From contig NZ_JAUFPK010000007.1 in assembly GCF_030409225.1 (NCBI RefSeq), positions 113,169 through 177,168 on the forward strand: a DNA stretch of 64,000 bases. Reading direction: 5' to 3'. The stretch comes from Aquisalimonas lutea (GTDB lineage Bacteria; Pseudomonadota; Gammaproteobacteria; Nitrococcales; Aquisalimonadaceae). The notes under the pieces were generated by a model that saw only the letters and a program-made list of their open reading frames with translations, made no database searches and was not told the DNA's origin. Numbering within the stretch: the first letter of the stretch is position 1; each line of letters begins with the position of its first letter. Below are positions 36,914-45,177 of this stretch, one piece after another. Made by a program: the position numbers and the translations under genes.

Positions 36914-38281
36914 ATGGACGGCGACAGGACTGTCATCAAGCCCCGCCCGGGTGGCAAGCGATCCACACCGAGCCAGGGTGACGAGACCGTAGTGCGGCCA
37001 CGGCCCGGCGGCAGCGCTCCGCCGGCCATGCCGGCGGGTGACGGCGACGCCACGAAGATCCAGCGACGCCGCTCGCCCGCGCGCGACCGCCTGGAACTTC
37101 GCCAGGTCCCGCGCCTCCGGCGGGAGACGGTTGCGGAAGCCGCGGCCTCGCTGCTCACCTTGGCCGGCGAGATCGGCCAGATGCAGGGCCAAGTGGATAC
37201 GGCCGCGCTCCACCGCCAGGCGGTTCAGCACGTGCGGGATTTCGAGGCCCGTGCCCGCGCTGGCGGGGTCGACGAGACAACAGTCGACAAATCCCGTTAC
37301 GTCCTGTGCTCCCTGCTCGACGAGCTGGTGCTCAACTCGCCCTGGGGCGAGCACAGTGACTGGAGCCAGAAGAGCCTGCTGCGCACGTTCCACGGTGAGA
37401 CCTACGGCGGCGAGCGCGTCTTCCACATGGTCGACCAGGCGATGGCGACGGTGCGCAAGGACCACGAGTTCCTCCATATCGCCTATCTGGCGCTGTCACT
37501 GGGCTTCCTGGGCAAGTACCGGCTGGAGGCCGGCGGGCGCCAGGAGGTTGAGCGCTTCCGCGGCGAGCTCTACCGCGAGCTCCACAATCAGCGGGACCGG
37601 CGGAAGGAAGCCCTGTCGCCCTCGGCGAAGCCGGTTGCGGCAACCCGTCAGCGGCTGCAGAGCTTCCTCCCCGTCTGGGCGCTTATGGCGGTTCTTGCGG
37701 TTGCGGCGTGTGGTATCTACGGCAACTGGCTGATCGAGCTCAACCAGGCCAGCGACGGCGTCCGTGCTGAGCTCGCTGCCATCGTTCCACAACCCGCCCA
37801 GGAGGAGCCTGTTTCGGCGGATCGCGTGCCGCCGACGGTCGTGGAACTGCGCGAACTGCTTGCGCCCGAGATCGAGCGAGGCGTGGTGGCGGTCGAGGCG
37901 TTTCCGAATCGAGTACGCGTCGTGCTGCGGGCGGGTGAGCTGTTCGACTCCGGGGACGCCGCGGTGGATCCGGCACTGCATCCGGTGCTGGACAAGATCG
38001 CCAGAGCGCTGGAGATCGTACCCGGTCGGATCACCGTTGCCGGACATACCGACGACCGCGCCATCCGGACGCCGCGCTATCCGTCCAATTGGCATCTGTC
38101 GCTGGCGCGGGCGACCAATGTCGCCGAGTACATGGATCAAGCCGCCAATCTCCAGGGACGCCTCGTTCCAGAGGGGCGCGGCGCCACCGAACCGGTGGCG
38201 GACAACGCCACCGCTGAGGGCCGGGCGCAGAACCGGCGTGTGACTCTCAGCGTCTCGCTCGGCGGTGCCGAACGCGACTAG
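36914..38281 (+). CDS. tssL: T6SS membrane protein TssL with C-terminal OmpA domain
   Basis: A 455-aa evolved TssL (DotU/ImpK). The N-terminal tail is Arg/Pro-rich with two repeats of V-P/R-PRPGG (IKPRPGG, VRPRPGG). The DotU cytoplasmic domain spans about 50-225 (VDKSRYVLCSLLDELVLNSPWG, HEFLHIAYLALSLGFLGKYR). One membrane helix lies at about 254-274. The periplasmic OmpA/MotB-like domain (about 310-450) has GHTDDRAI and NRRVTLSV and should bind peptidoglycan. It completes the TssJ-TssL-TssM envelope complex and supplies its own cell-wall anchor. Confidence 0.95.
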   Translation: MDGDRTVIKPRPGGKRSTPSQGDETVVRPRPGGSAPPAMPAGDGDATKIQRRRSPARDRLELRQVPRLRRETVAEAAASLLTLAGEIGQMQGQVDTAALHRQAVQHVRDFEARARAGGVDETTVDKSRYVLCSLLDELVLNSPWGEHSDWSQKSLLRTFHGETYGGERVFHMVDQAMATVRKDHEFLHIAYLALSLGFLGKYRLEAGGRQEVERFRGELYRELHNQRDRRKEALSPSAKPVAATRQRLQSFLPVWALMAVLAVAACGIYGNWLIELNQASDGVRAELAAIVPQPAQEEPVSADRVPPTVVELRELLAPEIERGVVAVEAFPNRVRVVLRAGELFDSGDAAVDPALHPVLDKIARALEIVPGRITVAGHTDDRAIRTPRYPSNWHLSLARATNVAEYMDQAANLQGRLVPEGRGATEPVADNATAEGRAQNRRVTLSVSLGGAERD

Positions 38282-38358
38282 AACATGGAAGACGCTTACC
38301 CCGCGGCAGCCGGGCCGGCGCGCAGGCGGGGCAAACGCAGACACAGGAAGTTCGCAGA

Positions 38359-41300
38359 ATGTTCAGGAGACTGCTCTGCTTTCTCACCAAGACCTGGGTA
38401 CTGGCACTGATCATCGTGCTCGCGCTGGCCCTGCTGGTCTGGTTCGCGGGACCGCTGGTGGCGATCGCCGGCTACGTTCCGCTCGCCTCGCCCGTCGCGC
38501 GGTTGGCAACCATTCTGGTCCTCCTGCTCGGCTGGGGGCTGAACAACCTGCGTCTGCGCAATGCCCGCGCGAAAGCCGACGAAAAGCTCGCCGATGCCGT
38601 GACTGAGGACGCCGAGCAGGAAGCCCAGGGGGCGGACCAGTCCGAGGTGCAGGCGGAGCAGGCGGTCCTGGCCCGCCAGCTCAAGGAGGCCATGAATACC
38701 CTCCGGGAAGCGCGCCTGGCCCGCGGGCGCCGGCTCTACGACTTGCCGTGGTACGTCATCATCGGTGCGCCTGGCTCCGGCAAGACGACAGCGCTGCAGC
38801 AGTCCGGGCTTCACTTTCCCTTGCAGAGCGAGATGGGTGCCCAGCCGGTGAAGGGCGCGGGCGGCACGCGCTACTGCGACTGGTGGTTTACGGATGAGGC
38901 CGTTTTGCTGGATACCGCCGGCCGGTACACCACCCAGGACGACCCCAAGCAAGTCGAGACCCGTGCCTGGCGCGGGTTTCTCGATCTGTTGCGCAAGGCG
39001 CGGCCCAAGCGGCCTCTCAACGGGGTCATCGTGACCGTCAGCGTACTCGATCTGCTCAACAAGACGGACACGCAGCTTGCCATGCAGGGTGCGGCGATCA
39101 AGCACCGCGTCCAGGAGCTCAACGAGCAGCTGGCCATGGATCTGCCGGTCTACGTCATCTTCACCAAGTGCGATCTGCTCGCCGGCTTTAACGAGTTCTT
39201 CGCCGACCTGGGCCAGGAAGATCGCGAACAGGTCTGGGGCGTGACCTTCCACCACACCCGGGCACGGGACACCGGCGGCGCACTGGAACGGCTGCCGGAT
39301 GAGATCGAGGCTCTTGCCGCCCGGCTCGACGACCGGTTACTGCAGCGCCTCGACCACGAACGCGAGCCGCGGCGAAACGCCCTCATTTACGAGTTCCCGC
39401 GCCAGGTCCTTGCCCTGCGGGAGCGCCTCGAGGGTTTTCTCCGGGACATGTTCGTGCCCAACCAGTTCGAGCGGCCGGCCCTGCTGCGTGGAGTCTATCT
39501 GGCCAGTGGCACGCAGACGGCAACGGCGGGTCAGCGGGTCACGGGCGTTGTGCCGCCGGCGTTGTGCCAGCCATCGGTGAGCGCCGAAGCGTCCGTGCCG
39601 AAGGCGTTCTTCCTGAAGCGGCTGCTCCGGGACGTGATCTTCGGCGAGGCACAGCTGGCTACTTCCAGCGATCGCGCGCGCCGGCGCTTCCGCTGGAGTG
39701 CGGCGGCGCTCACCGGGCTCACCCTGGCAGCGTTCATCGGTGCGGTGGGTGCCTGGTATACCAGCCATCAAGCCAACCACGACTACCTCACCCGGGTTGT
39801 CGAACATGTCGACGACTACGAAACCAGCACGGACGGGGTGCTATCACCAGGCACGAACCGGGACTGGCAGAGGCTGGCGGCGGGGCTGGACGCGCTGCGG
39901 GCATTGCCGCGCGGCTACGACGGCAACCCGGACGATGCCCCCTGGCGCATGGGTTTCGGGTTGTATCAGGGGCACAAGGTCGGTGCACAGGCCCGGCGCA
40001 CCTACCTGGATGCGCTCGAGCGCTTCTTCATGCCTAGCCTGGCGTCGAGCCTTGCTCGTCGAATCCAGCCGGACGGCGACGACCCTCAGCGATTGTATGA
40101 GGCCCTGCGTTTCTACCTGATGCTCTACAACCCCGAGCACCGGGATGATGAGGAGCTCCAGCTCTGGGCGCGACTGATGTGGCGGAATGCGCTCCCAGGG
40201 GAGCGCGCCGCGTCCGTACGTCGGAGCCTCCAGGACCACCTGCGTGCCGCACTCAGCGAAGGCGTGCAGCCGCCGCCCATGGACGAGGAGCTGGTTGCGC
40301 GCGCCCGCGAGGTGCTGGCCGAGACGCCGCTCGCGCGCCGCGCCTACCGGCGGTTGAAGCGCGAATACATGGCCGGGAATGACGATGCCTTCACCCTGAA
40401 AGACGTCATCGGCAGCACGGCGGAAGTGATCTTCTATCGCCGCAGCGATCAATCTCTCGACGAGGGCGTCTCGCGCTTTTTCACCTACAAGTATTTCCAT
40501 ACCGGATTCAACGTCGCCAGCGGCAAGTTGGCGGAACGACTGGCCGGCGAGCGCTGGATCTATGGTGACGAGGCAACCGGCGAGCTCAGCGACGAGCGGC
40601 TCGAAGAGATCAAGGAAGAAGTCCGTGAGCTTTACTTCAACGAGTACGTCAGTCGCTGGCGGGCATTTCTTGAGGATGTGCGTGTGCGTCCGTTCCGCAA
40701 TGCCTCCGAGGGGCATGAAGTGCTGCGCGTGCTGGCGAGCTCCGAGCAGCCGCTGGTGGAGGTCCTTCAAGCGATCCGCCGGCACACCGCCCTCAGCGAG
40801 CCGCCGGAGACATCCGAAGGCGCTGCCGAGGCCGCCGAGGCGGTCAGCGACGAGGCCATGCCGAATCAGACGCGGCGCCTGGAGCGCCTGGTTCCGGATG
40901 ACGCTGCCGAGGGCGCCACGCCGAGTCTGCCCGGCGGTCAGGTGACAAGCGCCTTCATCGGCTTCAACGACTACGTCTCCACCGATGAGGGCGTGCCGCT
41001 GGAGCGCCTGCAAACCGCGCTCGAGGAGCTCAAGACGTACCTGGACCGGCTCGCCTATTCAAGCGATATCGGTCGGGAGGCCTTCCAGGCCAGCCGCGAC
41101 GGGGACGACCCCGTCACGGCGCTGCGCCAGGCGCTCGCTGATGCGCCTCCGGTCGTCCAGAACTGGTTCGCGGATCTGCCGAGCAGCGCCCGCCAAGTCA
41201 ACGCCGGCGCCACCGAGGACCACATCAACAATGCCTGGCAGTCGGAAGTCGTCGGCTTCTACCGCGACTCCATCGCCGGCCGATACCCGGTGACGCCGGA

Positions 41301-41907
41301 TGCCGGGCGTGAGATCCGGCTGGAGGATTTCAAGCGTTTCTTCGGGCCCGGCGGCATCCTGCAGGGGTATTTCCGTCAGTACGTGGCGCCGTTCGTCGAT
41401 ACCACCGGGCCACGCTGGCGCTGGACCACGGACGTCGCCATCACGGACGACGCCCTTGCGCTGTTCCAGCGCGCCCGCCGGATCCGCCAGGCCTACTTCC
41501 GGGATGGCGAGGAGCCGAGCGCCAGCTTTGTCGTCCGCCCATATACTATGGACGCCGCCGTCACGAGCTCGCTGCTGGAACTCGCGGGCACCCGCATCGA
41601 GTACCGGCACGGCCCTGTGCGCTCGTCCGTGGTCGAGTGGCCGGGTGACGGAATTAACGGCGCGCGCGTCGTTCTCAACCCCGGCAGCGGACGTACCCCG
41701 CTCAGCCGGCGAACCCGGGGGCCCTGGAGCCTGTTCCGTCTGCTTGATCGGGCGGCCGCCGTGGACGAGATGGAGGAGGGCGACGCGTACCGCATCGAGT
41801 TCGAGCTCGACGGGGCCGAGGCGAGCTACATCATTCGCCCCCGCAGCGTCCATCACCCCTTCGGCGACAACCCCCTCAAGGGCTTTGCACTACCGGAGGA
41901 ACTATGA
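38359..41907 (+). CDS. tssM: T6SS membrane protein TssM (IcmF)
   Basis: A 1182-aa IcmF/ImpL/VasK protein. Two N-terminal membrane helices (about residues 13-35 and 45-62) are followed by a cytoplasmic NTPase domain with Walker A GAPGSGKT (136-143). A third helix lies at about 448-470. The large periplasmic region ends with the C-terminal domain that binds TssJ (EFELDGAEASYIIRPRSVHHPF). It spans the inner membrane and forms the channel of the envelope complex. It overlaps tagF by ATGA. The Walker A is intact, though some TssM proteins lack one. Confidence 0.95.
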   Translation: MFRRLLCFLTKTWVLALIIVLALALLVWFAGPLVAIAGYVPLASPVARLATILVLLLGWGLNNLRLRNARAKADEKLADAVTEDAEQEAQGADQSEVQAEQAVLARQLKEAMNTLREARLARGRRLYDLPWYVIIGAPGSGKTTALQQSGLHFPLQSEMGAQPVKGAGGTRYCDWWFTDEAVLLDTAGRYTTQDDPKQVETRAWRGFLDLLRKARPKRPLNGVIVTVSVLDLLNKTDTQLAMQGAAIKHRVQELNEQLAMDLPVYVIFTKCDLLAGFNEFFADLGQEDREQVWGVTFHHTRARDTGGALERLPDEIEALAARLDDRLLQRLDHEREPRRNALIYEFPRQVLALRERLEGFLRDMFVPNQFERPALLRGVYLASGTQTATAGQRVTGVVPPALCQPSVSAEASVPKAFFLKRLLRDVIFGEAQLATSSDRARRRFRWSAAALTGLTLAAFIGAVGAWYTSHQANHDYLTRVVEHVDDYETSTDGVLSPGTNRDWQRLAAGLDALRALPRGYDGNPDDAPWRMGFGLYQGHKVGAQARRTYLDALERFFMPSLASSLARRIQPDGDDPQRLYEALRFYLMLYNPEHRDDEELQLWARLMWRNALPGERAASVRRSLQDHLRAALSEGVQPPPMDEELVARAREVLAETPLARRAYRRLKREYMAGNDDAFTLKDVIGSTAEVIFYRRSDQSLDEGVSRFFTYKYFHTGFNVASGKLAERLAGERWIYGDEATGELSDERLEEIKEEVRELYFNEYVSRWRAFLEDVRVRPFRNASEGHEVLRVLASSEQPLVEVLQAIRRHTALSEPPETSEGAAEAAEAVSDEAMPNQTRRLERLVPDDAAEGATPSLPGGQVTSAFIGFNDYVSTDEGVPLERLQTALEELKTYLDRLAYSSDIGREAFQASRDGDDPVTALRQALADAPPVVQNWFADLPSSARQVNAGATEDHINNAWQSEVVGFYRDSIAGRYPVTPDAGREIRLEDFKRFFGPGGILQGYFRQYVAPFVDTTGPRWRWTTDVAITDDALALFQRARRIRQAYFRDGEEPSASFVVRPYTMDAAVTSSLLELAGTRIEYRHGPVRSSVVEWPGDGINGARVVLNPGSGRTPLSRRTRGPWSLFRLLDRAAAVDEMEEGDAYRIEFELDGAEASYIIRPRSVHHPFGDNPLKGFALPEEL

Positions 41908-42647
41908 CGGCAAGCGAGCAGCAGCTCTGTGGTTTGTTCGGCAAGGTGCCGCAGCAACCGGATTTCGTGCACCTCCATTTGCCGGAGGTGTTTGTCGAGA
42001 CCTGGCACAGTTGGGCGCAGGCCGGGCTGTCGATTACCCGCGAGCAACTCGGTGACCACTGGCTGGAACTCTACCTCACCAGCCCTGCATGGCGGTTTGC
42101 CCTCGCGCCCCAAGTGTGCGGGCCGGACGCGGTCATGGGCGTGCTCATCCCGAGTGTCGACGAGGTCGGGCGGTACTTCCCGTTGTGTCTCGCCGTGACC
42201 GGCCTGTACCCCGTGTGGTCCGCCTATCTCCATGCCGCGGACTGGTACCGCCAGGCGGAAACGGTCGCCATGGCCGCGCTGCGTGAGGACTGCGGCTACA
42301 TGGCCCTGGTCGAGCAGCTGGAGGCGTTGCCGCTACCCGAGTTGCCGGCCGCGCCGGACTACAGCACACGGCCGCCGAGCCACGGCCTCGACCGCGGGTG
42401 GGTCATCGGGGCCGACGCCGACATGAGCGGCAACGACCGTGCGCTGGCGCTCCTGGACCAGGCCTACAACCGCTGGCTTGGGGCGTACAGCCTTTGGTGG
42501 ACTGCCGGTTCCGAGCGCGTGGCTCCGTGTCTGCTCGTTAGCCCGGGGTTGCCCGAGGCCGGCCAGACGGCCGCCATGCTCGACGGTGACTGGGAACATT
42601 GGGGCTGGGGTGAGGAACAACGGTGCGAGGAGGCCGCCGAGCCGTGA
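41904..42647 (+). CDS. tagF: T6SS accessory regulator TagF
   Basis: A 247-aa DUF2094/TagF/ImpM protein: GLFGKVPQQPDFVHLHLPEVFVETWHSWAQ and SPAWRFALAPQVCGPDAVMGVLIPSVDEVGRYFPL are the defining segments. TagF represses T6SS assembly post-translationally, in several species by binding the FHA protein. It overlaps tssM by 4 nt and shares the TGA/GTG junction with pppA. In some genomes TagF is fused to PppA; here they are separate but adjacent and coupled. Confidence 0.92.
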   Translation: MTASEQQLCGLFGKVPQQPDFVHLHLPEVFVETWHSWAQAGLSITREQLGDHWLELYLTSPAWRFALAPQVCGPDAVMGVLIPSVDEVGRYFPLCLAVTGLYPVWSAYLHAADWYRQAETVAMAALREDCGYMALVEQLEALPLPELPAAPDYSTRPPSHGLDRGWVIGADADMSGNDRALALLDQAYNRWLGAYSLWWTAGSERVAPCLLVSPGLPEAGQTAAMLDGDWEHWGWGEEQRCEEAAEP

Positions 42648-43345
42648 GTAGCCCCGTTGACGAGTGTCTGTTCAGTATTGCCGTCACGCACGCCGGCTAC
42701 CGCCGGAGCCGCAACGAGGATGCCGTGCTGGCGCGGGATCATTACGGCCTGTGGGCGGTTGCGGACGGCATGGGCGGCCACAGCCGCGGAGATGAGGCCA
42801 GCCGGGCAGTCATCGCCGGGCTCGATGATCTCGCCGCCGCCTGTCGCGGCAACGGCCTGGCCCGGATGCTGGCACCCACCCTGCAGCAGGTGAACGCCCG
42901 GATCCACGCCCGTGCCGCGTCCCTCGATGATGACGCGACCATGGGCAGCACCGCCGTCGTCCTCGCCCTTGAGGAAGATGGGTTTTACTGCTGCTGGGCC
43001 GGGGACAGCCGCGCCTATCTCTTCCGGGACGGCCGCCTCGAGCAGCTGACCCGGGATCACTGCCAGGCCGCCGACGGCACTGCGTCGTCGGTGCTCACCC
43101 GCGCGGTCGGGGCGCGGGAGGCCCTTGAGGTCGACGCCGTCGGCGGCGAGCTCTACGAAGACGACGTCTTCCTCCTGTGCTCCGACGGGCTCACGGCCGT
43201 GGTGGGAGAGGCGACGATCGCCGGCGTTCTCGGCCACGCGGAGCCCGTCGCAGTCGGTGAGCGCCTCGTCGAGTCGGCACTCGCGGCCGGGGGGCCGGAC
43301 AACATCAGTTGTGTCGCCGTGTTCGTGCGCGGCGGCAGTGGATAA
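42644..43345 (+). CDS. pppA: T6SS PP2C-type protein phosphatase PppA
   Basis: A 233-aa PP2C phosphatase. Metal-binding motifs are in order: RSRNEDA, WAVADGMGGH, GSTAVVLAL, CWAGDSRAYL, LCSDGLTAVV and GGPDNISCV. It is expected to dephosphorylate the FHA protein and reset the kinase signal. Start: AGGAGG (42628-42633) sits 10 nt before the GTG at 42644, which overlaps the tagF stop; an earlier GTG at 42623 lies inside tagF and upstream of that site. Confidence 0.92.
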   Translation: MSSPVDECLFSIAVTHAGYRRSRNEDAVLARDHYGLWAVADGMGGHSRGDEASRAVIAGLDDLAAACRGNGLARMLAPTLQQVNARIHARAASLDDDATMGSTAVVLALEEDGFYCCWAGDSRAYLFRDGRLEQLTRDHCQAADGTASSVLTRAVGAREALEVDAVGGELYEDDVFLLCSDGLTAVVGEATIAGVLGHAEPVAVGERLVESALAAGGPDNISCVAVFVRGGSG

Positions 43346-43371
43346 CGCCAGAAACACCAGAGGACGGAGTA

Positions 43372-45156
43372 ATGGCCCAGTCAATGCCGAGTCACTTCAG
43401 CCAGAACCGGCGCCTGCTGCGCCTGGAGACGGCCCTGGGGACGGACGTACTGATCCCCACTCGCCTGGAGGGCGAGGAAACGCTCTCCGGCGGTTTCATC
43501 TACGACATCAAAGTCTTCGCGGCCGCCGATGACGCTGACCAGGTCAGCGCCGAGGCATTAGTCGGCAAGCAGGCAACGGCCGTGATCGTCCAGGAGGACG
43601 GCCGCGACCGATACATCAACGGCTACGTTAAGGCCCTGCGGCCGCTCGGCGTGCGCGATGAGGACCGGACCCGGGGCTATGAGCTCACGCTGGTCTCCTG
43701 GCTGTGGCTGCTCGGCCAGAGCACCGACTGCCGTGTATTCCAGGACATGACGCTGCCCGCGGTCATCGAGCGCGTGGCCGGGGAGTGGAGCGGTTACGGC
43801 AAGCTGCGCATGGACATCCAGGGACGTCACGCCGAGCAGGAGCTGGTCGTCCAGTACAACGAGACCACTCTCAACTTCATCCATCGCATTGCCCGGCGGG
43901 CCGGCCTTTGCTATTACATCGAGCACGAGAGCGGCAGCCACACCGTCACATTCACCGACCAGCCCAAGCGCCTGCCGTGGGTGCGGGCCGAGACCCTGCA
44001 CCTGCGAGCCGCGGATACGGCGGATCACGACGCGCTGCTGAGCTGGACGCACCGCCGGGCGCTGTCCAGCGGCAGACTGACCCAGCGCTGCTACAACTAT
44101 CTCTCGCCCGAGCAGGCGGTGGAGGCCGATCAGCCGGCCAATAGCTGGATCACTGGCCTGTCCCGGGCGCAGGACCTGCGGCGCTACGGCTATTCCGAGC
44201 TGTATGACGACCGCAGCGCCGGCAATGCCGACACCGAACGCACCCTGGCGCAGCAAAGCAGCGGACACGCCGTCGCGCAGGCGCGCGGCAATTACCGCCA
44301 CCTGCTGGCGGGCCATCGTTTCACGCTTGCGGGCGAGCCAGGCGAAGAGATCTTCGGTGACGACGGCCGGACGTTCGTCCTCTCGCGGGTGAGCCTGAAC
44401 GTCACCAACGCCGCCGACGGGCCGCGCCACAGCTGCCATCTTGATGCCGTGCCTGACGGCGAGCTGGTGTATCCGCGCGGCCAGGCGCCGCGCATCGCCA
44501 GCCTGCAGACGGCGGTGGTTACCGGCCACGAGGCGGATACCGTCTACACCGACCACAACCAGCGCCAGCTCGGGCGCATCAAGGCGCAGTTCCACTGGGA
44601 CCGGGAGGGCACCTACACGCCCGACTCCAGTTGCTGGCTGCGGGTGATGCAAAGCGGCGGCGGCAACGGCTTCGCCGGCTTCTACGCCCTGCCGCGCGTG
44701 GGCGCGGAGGTGGTGGTTGCCTTCGAGAACGGTAACCCGGACCGGCCGTTCGTCCTCGGTACCCTGCCGCATCCGAACACGCCCCCGCCCTACGGCGACC
44801 GGCCGACTTGCTCGGGCGTGAAGACACGGAGCTTCACCGGCGGTGGGGCCGAGCCGTCGGGCTACAATGAGCTGCGCTTCGACGACAAGACGGGCGCCGA
44901 GGAAGTCTACTTTCAGGCCGAGCGCGACTACAACGCCATGGTCAAGCGCAACGCCAGCGAGCAGATCGACAACGACGCCGAGCAGCAGGTGGGTAACGAT
45001 GTCACCCGGCGCGTGGGCAACAACGAGTCGTGCGATGTCGGCAACGACCTCATCATCACCGCGGGCAACTCGATCACGCTGCAGGTCGGCGGCAACACCG
45101 TCACCATCGACACCAGCGGCGTCACCATTAACGGCCAGCAGGTGAGTATCAACTAG
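43372..45156 (+). CDS. vgrG: T6SS spike protein VgrG (TssI)
   Basis: A 594-aa VgrG. The gp27-like region (about residues 1-375) includes SGGFIYDIKVFAA and VVQYNETTLNFIHRIARRAGLCYYIEHE. The gp5-like OB domain (about 380-480) carries GRIKAQFHWDREG, SCWLRVMQ and PRVGAEVVVAFENGNPDRPFVLG. The C-terminal beta-helix has repeating N-D/V-G-N units (about 533-590) and ends without an effector extension, so cargo must bind non-covalently. Start: the ATG at 43372 follows GGACGGAG; the frame is open upstream inside pppA. The effector gene follows after 21 nt. Confidence 0.96.
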   Translation: MAQSMPSHFSQNRRLLRLETALGTDVLIPTRLEGEETLSGGFIYDIKVFAAADDADQVSAEALVGKQATAVIVQEDGRDRYINGYVKALRPLGVRDEDRTRGYELTLVSWLWLLGQSTDCRVFQDMTLPAVIERVAGEWSGYGKLRMDIQGRHAEQELVVQYNETTLNFIHRIARRAGLCYYIEHESGSHTVTFTDQPKRLPWVRAETLHLRAADTADHDALLSWTHRRALSSGRLTQRCYNYLSPEQAVEADQPANSWITGLSRAQDLRRYGYSELYDDRSAGNADTERTLAQQSSGHAVAQARGNYRHLLAGHRFTLAGEPGEEIFGDDGRTFVLSRVSLNVTNAADGPRHSCHLDAVPDGELVYPRGQAPRIASLQTAVVTGHEADTVYTDHNQRQLGRIKAQFHWDREGTYTPDSSCWLRVMQSGGGNGFAGFYALPRVGAEVVVAFENGNPDRPFVLGTLPHPNTPPPYGDRPTCSGVKTRSFTGGGAEPSGYNELRFDDKTGAEEVYFQAERDYNAMVKRNASEQIDNDAEQQVGNDVTRRVGNNESCDVGNDLIITAGNSITLQVGGNTVTIDTSGVTINGQQVSIN

Positions 45157-45177
45157 AACGAGTCCAGGGAGGGGCTC

